Shown: positions 52,110-60,447 of the stretch, piece after piece
How the letters are laid out: each line of letters opens with the position of its first letter
How positions within the stretch are numbered: position 1 is the stretch's first letter
Origin: Bacteroidales bacterium
GTDB lineage: Bacteria; Bacteroidota; Bacteroidia; Bacteroidales; UBA932
DNA length: 64,000 nucleotides
NCBI GenBank assembly: GCA_017620335.1
Contig: JAFZQO010000053.1
Coordinates: 1-64,000 of the forward strand
Reading direction: 5' to 3'
The notes under the pieces: model-generated
Told to the model about the DNA's origin: nothing
Seen by the model: only the letters and a program-made list of their open reading frames with translations
The model's database searches: none
Program-made: the position numbers and the translations under genes

Positions 52110-52271
52110 GTCGAAAAATGTTTTTCGCTAATATGGCCCGCAAAAAGATAATTTTCCGACAAAAAGATAAATCTGAAGACGGAATATGTGTTTTTGATAT
52201 ATTTCCGGAAGTTTGAATCACCATTTGACGGAATTGACGGGTTTTTAAATGAGTCTTGGCGCATTTCTGCC

Positions 52272-52279
52272 TAATTTTG
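52272..52279 (+). promoter_or_regulatory. -7 box of the secreted protein/GH43 operon
   Basis: TAATTTTG matches TANNTTTG, 31 bases before the ATG at 52311. No -33 TTTG lies at the usual spacing. The divergent stretch 52110-52310 otherwise shows no gene. Confidence 0.45.
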
Positions 52280-52310
52280 TGACAGAACTAAAAAACCAAT
52301 ATCATACGAC

Positions 52311-53102
52311 ATGAACACCAGATCAATCCTGCGCATCGCGCTTGTTTCCGCCCTCGTCCTGCTGTCGTGCACAGCGGTCTCCGGCCAGAAAAAGAACAAG
52401 AAGATCGACATCGCCGAAGCCCTCTCGGGCTATTTCACCCCGGCGACCGACGAACCCGCCACCCCGGACACGAAGGGCTTCATCCGGAGATGGCTTCTCC
52501 TGGAGCCCATCAGCAAGCCCAACCGCTCCAACACCGTCTTCACCGACAGCTACATCCGTGAGGCATTCGCCAACGAGCCTTACGAGGGCATGTTCACCAC
52601 CCTCCCCACCGACGGACAGAAGGTGAAGGTGATGATCGAGAAGCAGGCCCCCGTCAACCTCACGGCCGGAAGGCCGATGATGCCGACGGCGCCCGCCGAG
52701 CCGGTCTTCGAGAAGGCCACGCTCGTATGGCACGCCCTTGACAGCAAGCTCTTCAACGTCAAGCTCTTCCGCTTCGCCACCGGTCTTGACAAGGAGCGCT
52801 ATGGCGCCATCTTCGAGGCTTACACCGTCGTCGAGTGCGACGAGGATATCGAGAACGTCCGCATGGCCGTCGGTTCCAACTCCGCCTCCATGTGGTGGCT
52901 GAACGGCGAAGAGGCCGTCATCCTCTCCGGCGACAGGCGCATGGTCATGGACGACTGCATGTCCAAGCGCCTCACCCTCAAGAAGGGCCGCAACATCATC
53001 CGCGGCTCGGTCATCAACGGCCCGGGCATGAGCGACTTCTGCCTCCGCTTCATCGACGAAGCCGGCAAACCCGTCAGGAACATCAAGATCAGCTGCAAGT
53101 AA
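52311..53102 (+). CDS. Exported protein with a carbohydrate-binding-like jelly-roll, linked to GH43
   Basis: This 263-residue protein has a signal peptide; LLSC near residue 19 could be a lipobox, though TAVSGQ nearby also fits ordinary cleavage. The C-terminal third (ASMWWLNGEEAVILSGDRRM, RLTLKKGRNIIRGSVING) resembles galactose-binding-like jelly-roll domains that often accompany glycosidases. The N-terminal part is unassigned. It is followed 23 bases later by a GH43 gene. A role in binding the same glycan is inferred. Confidence 0.72.
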   Translation: MNTRSILRIALVSALVLLSCTAVSGQKKNKKIDIAEALSGYFTPATDEPATPDTKGFIRRWLLLEPISKPNRSNTVFTDSYIREAFANEPYEGMFTTLPTDGQKVKVMIEKQAPVNLTAGRPMMPTAPAEPVFEKATLVWHALDSKLFNVKLFRFATGLDKERYGAIFEAYTVVECDEDIENVRMAVGSNSASMWWLNGEEAVILSGDRRMVMDDCMSKRLTLKKGRNIIRGSVINGPGMSDFCLRFIDEAGKPVRNIKISCK

Positions 53103-53125
53103 AACCTTAAATCGACATCAATATC

Positions 53126-54577
53126 ATGAAAAAGATACTCCTTACGGGCGCTGTCGCCCTCCTTTCCCTCTTCGCTTCAAAGACTGTCCTCGCACAGGTC
53201 GGAGCACCCTTTATCCATGACCCGTCCACCATCATGGAGTGCGACGGCAAGTACTACACCTTCGGCACCGGCGGCGGCGGCCTCATTTCCGAGGACGGCT
53301 GGGTATGGAACAGCGGTGCAGTCCGCCCCGGCGGCGGCGCAGCCCCTGACGCAGTCAAGATCGGTGACAGGTACCTCGTCGGCTACAGCGCCACCGGCGG
53401 CGGTCTCGGAGGCGGACACGCAGGCCGCATCCTGACCATGTGGAACAAGACCCTCGATCCCGATTCCCCCGATTTCGAGTACACCGAGGCCGTGGAAGTG
53501 GCTTCATCGCTCGTTGACGAGGACTGCGACGCCATCGACGTCGGCTTCCTCCTCGACCCCAGCACCGGCCGTCTCTTCTGCACCTACGGCACCTATTTCG
53601 GATTCATCCGCATGGTCGAGCTCGACCCCAAGACCGGCTATCGCCTTGAGGGCAACGAGGCCATCGACGTGGCCATCGACTGCGAGGCTTCCGTGATGAT
53701 GTACAACAACGGCTGGTACTACCTGCTCGGCACCCACGGCACCTGCTGCGACGGCGTGAACTCCACCTACAATATCGTCTGCGGCCGTTCCAAGAGCCCT
53801 ACCGGACCGTTCATCGACAATGTCGGCCGTACCATGATCGAGGGCGGCGGCAAGATGGTCGCGGCTCCCGAGGAGAGGCGTTTCGGCGCCGGCCACTTCG
53901 GCAGGATCGTCCTTGAGGAAGGCGTCGAGAAGGCTTCCTTCCACTGGGAGGCAGACCTCGACCTCAGCGGCAGGAGCACCCTCGCCATCCGTCCCCTTCT
54001 CTGGAAGAACGACTGGCCGGAGGTCGGCGAGCTTGTCGCCGAAGGCACCTATGAGATCGAGTCCGTCCGCAGGGGCTACGCCCTCGAGCTGTCCGTGGAC
54101 TTCGTCCGCGCACAGGGCGGCATGAGAGGCTTCGGCCGCGGCGGCGACCAGCCCAACGTGGTCATCGAGAACCAGAAGCTTGAGGAGGTCGCCGGCGACT
54201 GGCCGGAGAAGACCCCCATCCGCATCAGCGACTACATGAACCGTCCTCACCAGAAGTGGTCGTTCGTGGCAGTCCCCGAGGCCGGCGGCTATCTCGGCGG
54301 TCCTTACTTCAAGATCGTCATCGAGGGTACCGACAGGGCCCTGACCGCCACCGCCGACTGCGAGCTTGAGAGCGCCCCGTTCGAGGGCACCGACGCCCAG
54401 CTCTGGAGAGTGGACCAGCTCACCGACGGTACCTACCGCATCATGCCGAAGGCCGTCCCCGGCTGCGACCAGCCCCTCTGCCTGGTCTCCGTCGCCGACT
54501 CCACCCCGACGCTCGCGAAGTTCAACTTCAACAGCGACAACTGCAAGTGGAACCTCAAGCACTACAAGGGCCTTTAA
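53126..54577 (+). CDS. GH43 family glycosidase with C-terminal lectin-like domain
   Basis: This 483-residue exported protein (signal ends near VLAQ) has a five-bladed propeller of clan GH-F. Probable catalytic residues are Asp32 in IHDPST, Asp138 in DAIDVGF and Glu187 in DCEASVMMY. GH43 enzymes act on arabinan, xylan or related sugars. Residues from about 330 form a beta-rich, ricin-type-lectin-like domain (HQKWSFVAV, DAQLWRVDQL) likely to bind carbohydrate. A Gly/Arg-rich loop near residue 335 (GGMRGFGRGGDQ) is unusual. Confidence 0.87.
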   Translation: MKKILLTGAVALLSLFASKTVLAQVGAPFIHDPSTIMECDGKYYTFGTGGGGLISEDGWVWNSGAVRPGGGAAPDAVKIGDRYLVGYSATGGGLGGGHAGRILTMWNKTLDPDSPDFEYTEAVEVASSLVDEDCDAIDVGFLLDPSTGRLFCTYGTYFGFIRMVELDPKTGYRLEGNEAIDVAIDCEASVMMYNNGWYYLLGTHGTCCDGVNSTYNIVCGRSKSPTGPFIDNVGRTMIEGGGKMVAAPEERRFGAGHFGRIVLEEGVEKASFHWEADLDLSGRSTLAIRPLLWKNDWPEVGELVAEGTYEIESVRRGYALELSVDFVRAQGGMRGFGRGGDQPNVVIENQKLEEVAGDWPEKTPIRISDYMNRPHQKWSFVAVPEAGGYLGGPYFKIVIEGTDRALTATADCELESAPFEGTDAQLWRVDQLTDGTYRIMPKAVPGCDQPLCLVSVADSTPTLAKFNFNSDNCKWNLKHYKGL

Positions 54578-54621
54578 TTAGAGAAAGTCCGAAAGGCACT
54601 TCGCTCCACAAATCATTTTTG

Positions 54622-54651
54622 AGACGGCCCCGCACGGGCCGTCTTTTTTTT
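54622..54651 (+). terminator. Intrinsic terminator of the GH43 operon
   Basis: AGACGGCCC (54622-54630) and GGGCCGTCT (54636-54644) form a 9-bp GC-rich stem (loop CGCAC) followed by eight T residues. This is a strong terminator 44 bases after the stop codon. Confidence 0.9.
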
Positions 54652-54666
54652 GCCCGTCTTTTGCAG

Positions 54667-54674
54667 TATTTTTG
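54667..54674 (+). promoter_or_regulatory. -7 box of the serpin operon
   Basis: TATTTTTG matches TANNTTTG, 42 bases before the first serpin start. The expected -33 position lies inside the T run of the preceding terminator. Confidence 0.45.
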
Positions 54675-54716
54675 CAATGCGTCCGTTTATGGGGTAGTTA
54701 TTAAAATGAACTGATT

Positions 54717-55955
54717 ATGAAAAGAACAGCTTTCATACTTTTCTTCAGCCTCCTGGCGCTGGTTTCACTCAGCGCCTGCGGCAAGCAGGGGCCCGACGAC
54801 CCGGAACCGGAACCGGACAAGGAATTCGTACCCATCGAGCTTACGAAGGCCGAGGAAGAACTCAACCAGGCTTCGAACCATTTCGGATTCGACATCTACC
54901 ATCAGATATATGAAGGCAAGGACATGCTCGTTTCTCCCCTGAGCCTGTCCCTCGCACTTTCCATGGCCGCCAACGGCGCCGAAAAGACGACGGCTAAGGA
55001 GATGCTGGCCACCCTGGGCTTCGCAGGCAAGGACAAGGAGACCATGAACACCTATTATCAGAAGATGATCGAAGGCCTGCTCGGAGCAGACTCCAAGACC
55101 ACGTTCGAGGTCGCGAACTCCATATGGGCGGATGAGAAGATAGGCGTGAAGAAGTCCTTCACCGACGCCACTAAGAAATATTATTCGTCGGAAGTGTATT
55201 CCGCCGACTTCAAGACGCAGGCCACGGTGAACGCCATCAACAAATGGTGCTCGGACAAGACCCACGGGAAAATCACGTCCATCATGGACGAACCTGACCC
55301 CCGTCTGGTCATGGCGCTTATCAACGCCCTTTATTTCAAGGGTGAATGGGCTTTCGACTTCAATGAGAAGACCAGGAAGGAAGACTTCACCAACCTGGGC
55401 GGCAGCAAGTCCAAGGTAGACATGATGAGCGCCGAGGAGAAGCTCCTTTATTCCGAGAACGGCGGGTTCAGCATGGTGCAGCTGCCCTATGGCAACGGAG
55501 CGTTCAGCATGAACGTCATCCTTCCTCCCAAGGGAGAGGACTTCGACAAGGCCGTGGCGCGCTTCAACGCCGACATCTTCGACGGACTCGTCCGCAACAG
55601 GTCACAAGCCATCGTGAACCTCAAGCTCCCGAAGTTCACTTTCGAGTACAATACTTCGCTCGTCAGCGCCCTCGAAGCCCTGGGGATGAAGCAGGCGTTC
55701 ACCGACGACGCCGATTTCTCCGCGATGACGGAGAAGTCCGTCAAGATCTCGATGGTCAAGCAGAAGACCTTCATCGACGTCAACGAGAAGGGCACCGAGG
55801 CCGCGGCGATAACCTTCATCGGAGTGGTGGCCACCTCAATCGGGCCCGCGCCCGAACCCAGAAGGGTGGATTTCTTCGCGGACAGGCCCTTCCTGTTCAT
55901 GATCCGCGAGAACAGCACTGGGGCTATCCTTTTCATAGGTCAGAAAGTTAAATAG
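54717..55955 (+). CDS. Serpin (serine protease inhibitor) lipoprotein 1
   Basis: This 412-residue serpin has a lipoprotein signal (LSAC, Cys21). It has the serpin core stretches FDIYHQIYEG, MLVSPLSLSLALSMAANGA, ALINALYFKGEW and FFADRPFLFMIREN. The reactive loop has the inhibitory-type hinge GTEAAAIT (residues 359-366). By alignment with alpha-1-antitrypsin the cut bond is about Thr373-Ser374, which suggests elastase-like or broader proteases as targets. It is lipid-anchored, so it probably protects the cell surface or periplasm. A second serpin gene follows 6 bases downstream. Confidence 0.93.
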   Translation: MKRTAFILFFSLLALVSLSACGKQGPDDPEPEPDKEFVPIELTKAEEELNQASNHFGFDIYHQIYEGKDMLVSPLSLSLALSMAANGAEKTTAKEMLATLGFAGKDKETMNTYYQKMIEGLLGADSKTTFEVANSIWADEKIGVKKSFTDATKKYYSSEVYSADFKTQATVNAINKWCSDKTHGKITSIMDEPDPRLVMALINALYFKGEWAFDFNEKTRKEDFTNLGGSKSKVDMMSAEEKLLYSENGGFSMVQLPYGNGAFSMNVILPPKGEDFDKAVARFNADIFDGLVRNRSQAIVNLKLPKFTFEYNTSLVSALEALGMKQAFTDDADFSAMTEKSVKISMVKQKTFIDVNEKGTEAAAITFIGVVATSIGPAPEPRRVDFFADRPFLFMIRENSTGAILFIGQKVK

Positions 55956-55961
55956 CATATC

Positions 55962-57170
55962 ATGAAAACAGGTCTGTTATTGGCAGCCGCTGCCGCATGT
56001 ATCCTCGCTGCTTCCTGCGAGGAGCAGGGACCGGAGTATCCCGGCGAGCCCATCCCCCTCACCAAGGCCGAGGAAGGCATCAACGCCTCCGCCAACAACT
56101 TCGGCTTCGAGGTGTTCCATGAACTCTACGAGGAAGGGCAGGTGCTGTTCTCCCCCCTCAGCGCCTCGCTGGCCCTCTCAATGACCGCCACCGGCTCGGA
56201 CGGCAATACCGCGAAGCAGATGACCAAGGTCCTCGGTTTCGACGGATTCACGACGGACGAGGTCAACGGTTATTACAAGAAGATGGTCTCCGCGCTGCTC
56301 ACGGCCGATCCAAAGACAGTCTTCGAGATCGCGAACTCCATCTGGATCAGCGATCGGATCACTGTCAAGAAACCTTTCATCGACGACTGCGAAAAGTATT
56401 ATTCTTCCGAGGTCTTCCCCGGTGCCGATTTCGGCTCCATGGACACCATCGACAAGGTCAACAAATGGTGTTCCGACAAGACGCACGGCAAGATAAAGAG
56501 CATCCTTGAGGAACCCAACCCGCTGCTTGTGATGGCGCTGATGAACGCCCTGTACTTCAAAGGGACATGGAAATACCCCTTCCCGAACCTGTTCAAGGAA
56601 AAGTTCAACACAATATCGGGCAAGGCCGTGGACATGGACTATATGCATACGCAAGCAGAGCTTTTATACTCAGAATACGACGGCTTCAGGATGGTTGACC
56701 TCCCCTACGGCAACGGAGCCTTCAGCATGAAGGTCATCCTTCCCGGAGAGAAGGAAGACTTTGGAAAGGCCGCCAATCGCTTCGATTCCAAAACGCTGGA
56801 CAAGCTCAACGGGAAGGCCGCCACGAAAACAGTCTCCGTGATCATGCCCAAATTCACGTTCGACTATACGGGAGACCTCTCGGAAGTTCTCGTCGCACTG
56901 GGTATGGCAGATGCGTTCAGCCCGGCCAAGGCCGACTTCTCGAAGATGAGCGACGACGGCCTGTTTATCAGTTTCGTCAAGCAGAAGACCTTCATCGACG
57001 TCAATGAAAAAGGCACGGAGGCCGCCGCGGTCACCATCGTCGGGATGGAAAAGAACTCCGCCGGACCGGAGCCGGAAGTAATATTTTTCACGGCGGACAG
57101 GCCGTTCCTGTTCGTCATACAGGAAAACAGCACCGGAGCTGTGCTGTTCATAGGGCAGAAAGTCAGTTGA
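55962..57170 (+). CDS. Serpin (serine protease inhibitor) lipoprotein 2
   Basis: This 402-residue paralogue of the preceding gene has a lipobox (LAASC, Cys19) and the same core motifs (SPLSASLALSMTATGS, FTADRPFLFVIQEN). The hinge is GTEAAAVT (residues 351-358). The reactive centre reads GMEKNSAG, placing the cut near Asn365-Ser366 or after Lys364. The specificity differs from serpin 1. The stop codon overlaps the ATG of the next gene, an ECF sigma factor, by one base, so serpin and sigma expression are linked. Confidence 0.93.
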   Translation: MKTGLLLAAAAACILAASCEEQGPEYPGEPIPLTKAEEGINASANNFGFEVFHELYEEGQVLFSPLSASLALSMTATGSDGNTAKQMTKVLGFDGFTTDEVNGYYKKMVSALLTADPKTVFEIANSIWISDRITVKKPFIDDCEKYYSSEVFPGADFGSMDTIDKVNKWCSDKTHGKIKSILEEPNPLLVMALMNALYFKGTWKYPFPNLFKEKFNTISGKAVDMDYMHTQAELLYSEYDGFRMVDLPYGNGAFSMKVILPGEKEDFGKAANRFDSKTLDKLNGKAATKTVSVIMPKFTFDYTGDLSEVLVALGMADAFSPAKADFSKMSDDGLFISFVKQKTFIDVNEKGTEAAAVTIVGMEKNSAGPEPEVIFFTADRPFLFVIQENSTGAVLFIGQKVS

Positions 57171-57718
57171 TGGAGGAAAGACGGCTCGCAGAGAGATGTG
57201 CGAACGGCGAAAGGCCGGCATGCAGGGAGTTGTATGACTCCTTTGCCGGCAGGCTCCTTGCCCTGAGCGCAAGGTACACAGGCTCCCGCGAAGCCGCGGA
57301 AGACGTCCTCCAAGACTCCTTCATCAAGATTTTTGCGTCGATAGGCTCTTTCAGATACCGCGGGGAAGGATCGCTGTACGCATGGTTGCAGCGCATCGTG
57401 GTCAACCGCAGCGTGGACTGGCTCAGGGAGCGCAAGCGGAACGGGACACTCAGCCTCGAGGAGGCGCGGACGGCGTCCGACACCGATATCGGCCGTTCCG
57501 ACGTAGAGGCTATACCGGAAGACGTGCTGTCAGGGATGATAGAAAGCCTCCCAGACGGATACAGGACGGTATTCAACCTCTTCGCCATCGACGGATACTC
57601 CCACAGGGAGATAGGCAGGATGCTGGGCATCAAGGAGAAATCCTCCTCATCACAATATTTCAGGGCAAGGGCCCTGCTGGCAGACAAGATCAAGGAATAC
57701 ATAAAGTTCAATGGCTAA
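57170..57718 (+). CDS. ECF RNA polymerase sigma factor (pair B)
   Basis: This 182-residue ECF sigma factor has region 2 (LLALSARYTGSREAAEDVLQ, LYAWLQRIVVNRSVDWLRE) and region 4 (SLPDGYRTVFNLFAIDGYSH, REIGRMLGIKEKSSSSQYFR). The start is the ATG overlapping the serpin stop codon. A TTG three bases earlier is also in frame. It overlaps the next gene by 8 bases. The unusual feature is its place behind two protease-inhibitor genes in one operon. Confidence 0.93.
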   Translation: MEERRLAERCANGERPACRELYDSFAGRLLALSARYTGSREAAEDVLQDSFIKIFASIGSFRYRGEGSLYAWLQRIVVNRSVDWLRERKRNGTLSLEEARTASDTDIGRSDVEAIPEDVLSGMIESLPDGYRTVFNLFAIDGYSHREIGRMLGIKEKSSSSQYFRARALLADKIKEYIKFNG

Positions 57719-59033
57719 AAAGATAAATAATGATTGGACCGGATCGGTGCGCGACCGGCTCGAAAAGCGGGAGCTGAAGCCCTCCGATACGCTCTGGGAG
57801 CGCATCGGGGAGGCGCTGCCGCATACGGCGGAACCGCACAGGGTGCGACGGCTGCCGTGGGGCGCCGCCCTCGGCGCCGCCGCGGCCGCCGCCCTCGCGG
57901 CCGTGCTGTTCCTGCGCCCCTCCGGGGCTCCGGAACCCGGCCGGATCGAAGTCGTCACCTCCCCCGCCGCCGCTCCCGTCGCGATGGCAGAAGAGGCGCC
58001 CGAAGATTCTGTCATTCCGAACCCCGTTACCGCTGTCATTCCGAGCTCCGCTACCGCTGTCATTCCGAGCGCAGCTACTGCTGTCATTCCGAGCGCAGCG
58101 AAGGAATCTGTCCCGACCGGAACTCCAGAAGATTCCTTCGTCGGCTTCCAGCCTCCTCGGAATGACAACAATGTCGCCACGGCCGGAACTGACAATACCG
58201 CAAAGGCCAATTCCATCACAAAAAAGACGGACGACGTCCGGAGCATGAGCATGGAGGAATTCATCGACATGGAAGAAACGGCGAAAAGACGCCACCGCAG
58301 CCTTTCCGCGGCCGTTTTCGCCTCCGGAGTTCCTTCGGCTTCAGGATTAGGCAAGATCATCCCCGACATTGCTGACTTGTCGTTCGACAAGATGAGTTCC
58401 AGGACCAATGACGGCTCGCTGATTCCAGCGGATTCCCAATTTCCCTCGGAAAGCATGGCCAACAGCGCAAACAGCGGGAAGCAAGACGGAAACCAGGCCG
58501 GCTACACCAACAACCCCGAGTCCCAGGACGGTTTCAATCCTGTAAAATACACGGAAGACCCGTACAATATCAATGGCACCAGGATGAACCACTCCAGGCC
58601 AATCAGCGCCGGACTTGCCCTGACCGTGCCGCTGGGCGGACGGCTCTTCGCCGAAAGCGGAGTATATTGGTCCTGGCTCCGTTCCACCTCGGCCATGGTC
58701 TCGGACCAGTCGCTCCACTCCGTCGGCATCCCCCTGAAACTCGGATACGACTTCGGAGGGCCCGGGCGCATCTCATTCTCCGTCAGCGCCGGCGGCAAGG
58801 CCGAGAAGGTCGTCTATGCCGTCCGTGCCGGTACGAAATACAAGGAGCCCGGCATCCAGCTGGCCGCCGTCGGCAATGCCGCAGTACAGTTCAACATCAC
58901 CCGCAACCTGGGCATATTCCTCGCCCCTGAGCTTTCGTACTGGTTCACCCAGACCGCACTGCCCACCTACAACACCGAGAACCCGCTCAACCTCTCACTG
59001 AGGGCGGGACTCAACTTGAAGCTTGGGGATTGA
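57711..59033 (+). CDS. Dual membrane-spanning anti-sigma-like protein with C-terminal beta-barrel (pair B)
   Basis: This 440-residue protein has a cytoplasmic start (DWTGSVRDRLEKRELKPSDT, then LWERIGEAL), one membrane helix (about residues 51-68) and a long linker. A C-terminal outer-membrane beta-barrel follows (about 290-440, for example LFAESGVYWSWL and LGIFLAPELSYWF). Residues 100-153 are encoded by the dispersed repeat. They contain four near-identical 8-residue units of the form AVIPSxAT and end in EDSFVGFQPPRNDN, almost the same as in pair A. The architecture fits the Dma family of Bacteroides. Its stop codon abuts that of the convergent aspartate kinase gene. Confidence 0.82.
   Translation: MAKKINNDWTGSVRDRLEKRELKPSDTLWERIGEALPHTAEPHRVRRLPWGAALGAAAAAALAAVLFLRPSGAPEPGRIEVVTSPAAAPVAMAEEAPEDSVIPNPVTAVIPSSATAVIPSAATAVIPSAAKESVPTGTPEDSFVGFQPPRNDNNVATAGTDNTAKANSITKKTDDVRSMSMEEFIDMEETAKRRHRSLSAAVFASGVPSASGLGKIIPDIADLSFDKMSSRTNDGSLIPADSQFPSESMANSANSGKQDGNQAGYTNNPESQDGFNPVKYTEDPYNINGTRMNHSRPISAGLALTVPLGGRLFAESGVYWSWLRSTSAMVSDQSLHSVGIPLKLGYDFGGPGRISFSVSAGGKAEKVVYAVRAGTKYKEPGIQLAAVGNAAVQFNITRNLGIFLAPELSYWFTQTALPTYNTENPLNLSLRAGLNLKLGD
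58010..58170. repeat. Dispersed repeat with 24-nt tandem expansion in the coding linker of pair B
   Basis: TGTCATTCCGA begins at 58010, 58034, 58058 and 58082, an exact 24-base period. The last copy continues into GCGAAGGAATC. The opposite arm GATTCCTTCG...CTCGGAATGACA follows at 58131-58166. The same two arms occur in pair A (31181-31288), and one occurs alone at 33430-33457. The frame remains open, and each period adds eight residues. Confidence 0.9.
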
Positions 59034-60347
59034 CTATAAGAGGACGGGCTCCAGGACGTACTGGAGCGTGCTGCGGCTGCTCTGCCTGACAATGATCCTT
59101 TTCCTTTCCAGGAAGGCCTCCTCCGTCGGAGTGGGGCCTTCCTGCAGGTAATGGCGCACCGTGAACAGCTGGAGGCCGAGATTGTACTTGACGCTGAAGC
59201 GGTCCGAGAGTCTGGACAGGAGTCCCTTGAGCTTGGCCTCGTCGTAGTCGAAGCAGATGGAGAGCATGAGGGCCGAGGTCTGCATCATGTTGGCATGGAT
59301 GTGCAGCTCGTCGCATGTCGCGAAGATGATCTGGAGGTTGTGCTCGTTCATGAAGGAATAGTCCCTGGGCGAGATGGAGACAAGCGTCTGGTGGTCCTTG
59401 ACGATGTACGAAGGGACCGCGGCGTCGCGCGAAAGGCTCCTCGCGTCCTCGCTCCCGTCGATGACGGTGGGATCTGACGAAGGGTCCAGGAATGACTGGA
59501 CCTTCAGGCGTATCCCCTTGTTCTGCAAGGGCTTGATGGTCTTGGGATGGATGATGGTGGCTCCGTAGAAGGCGAGCTCGATGGCCTCGGAATAGGAGAT
59601 GCGCGGGATCTTCACCGTCTCGGAGAAGCGTTTAGGATCCGCGTTCAGAAGGCCGCTGACGTCCTTCCAGATCGTCACCTCCTCCGCATCCAGGCAGTTG
59701 GCGAAGATGGCCGCCGTGTAGTCGGAGCCTTCGCGACCCAGCGTCGTGGAGTCGAGGCCGTCGGCCGTTCCGCCGATGAATCCCTGCACCACGAATACCT
59801 TCCCCGGCTCGAAACGGGCGTTGAGGGGGCGGATGCGGCGCGCCGTTTCCTCCCAGTCCACCAGGGCCGCCCTGTAGCAGCGGTCCGTAACCACAAGTCT
59901 CCTGGCGTCCAGCCACTCCGAGTGGATTCCCCGGGCCGAAAGGTAAGCGCTGACTATGGCCGTGGAAATCAATTCCCCGTAACATACGGTCCGGTCGTAG
60001 TGCCGGTCATAGTCCGGCTCGTCTTCCTCCAGATGCGAGCGAAGCTCGTCGAAAAGCCCCGCGACCGCGGCATACACCGGATGGGACCGGTCAGGGAAAA
60101 GTACCGACATGATGCCGTCGTGATATTCCATGACAGCGCGCAACGGCGCGCCTTCAGGCCTTCTGCCGCCGGCACGGTACGCGGCCAACACCTTCTCCAG
60201 CATGTTGGTGGTCTTGCCCATGGCAGAGACGACCAGCATGATGTTATCCCCTACCCTTTCGGAAACGATGTCCGCGAGATTGCGGACGGCTGCCGCGTCC
60301 TTCACGGACGCTCCTCCGAACTTGAAAACCTTCTGGATTCCGGACAT
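59034..60347 (-). CDS. Aspartate kinase
   Basis: This 437-residue monofunctional aspartate kinase starts the aspartate family pathway. It has KFGGASVKD at the start, GFIGGTADGLDSTTLGREGSD, IWKDVSGLLNADP and IHPKTIKPLQNKGI. Two ACT-like regulatory segments follow in the last ~130 residues (LVSISPRDYSFMNEHNLQII), so feedback regulation by an amino acid is likely. It is not fused to homoserine dehydrogenase. The stop codon touches that of the convergent gene with no base between. Confidence 0.93.
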   Translation of the reverse strand: MSGIQKVFKFGGASVKDAAAVRNLADIVSERVGDNIMLVVSAMGKTTNMLEKVLAAYRAGGRRPEGAPLRAVMEYHDGIMSVLFPDRSHPVYAAVAGLFDELRSHLEEDEPDYDRHYDRTVCYGELISTAIVSAYLSARGIHSEWLDARRLVVTDRCYRAALVDWEETARRIRPLNARFEPGKVFVVQGFIGGTADGLDSTTLGREGSDYTAAIFANCLDAEEVTIWKDVSGLLNADPKRFSETVKIPRISYSEAIELAFYGATIIHPKTIKPLQNKGIRLKVQSFLDPSSDPTVIDGSEDARSLSRDAAVPSYIVKDHQTLVSISPRDYSFMNEHNLQIIFATCDELHIHANMMQTSALMLSICFDYDEAKLKGLLSRLSDRFSVKYNLGLQLFTVRHYLQEGPTPTEEAFLERKRIIVRQSSRSTLQYVLEPVLL

Positions 60348-60372
60348 ATTACGGTTTATTGCACATTCTGTG

Positions 60373-60380
60373 CAAAAGTA
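60373..60380 (-). promoter_or_regulatory. -7 box of the aspartate kinase gene
   Basis: TACTTTTG on the minus strand matches TANNTTTG, 25 bases before the start codon. No clear -33 TTTG is seen. Confidence 0.45.
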
Positions 60381-60412
60381 ACATTTTTTTCATTCACTCC
60401 CGAAACGGCTGA

Positions 60413-60444
60413 TTTGTTTAATTCAAATTTGATTGTCATATTTG
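60413..60444 (+). promoter_or_regulatory. Promoter of the phospholipid gene pair
   Basis: TTTG (60413-60416), a 20-base spacer and CATATTTG (60437-60444, one mismatch to TANNTTTG) fit the Bacteroidota promoter. The ATG at 60448 is only 3 bases further on, giving a near-leaderless mRNA. Confidence 0.6.
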
Positions 60445-60447
60445 CAT

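Noticed and set aside
58010-58170. Frameshift or pseudogene caused by repeat insertion in the anti-sigma-like gene.
   Set aside because: The frame stays open through all repeat units and continues into a normal beta-barrel, so the repeat is part of the coding sequence.
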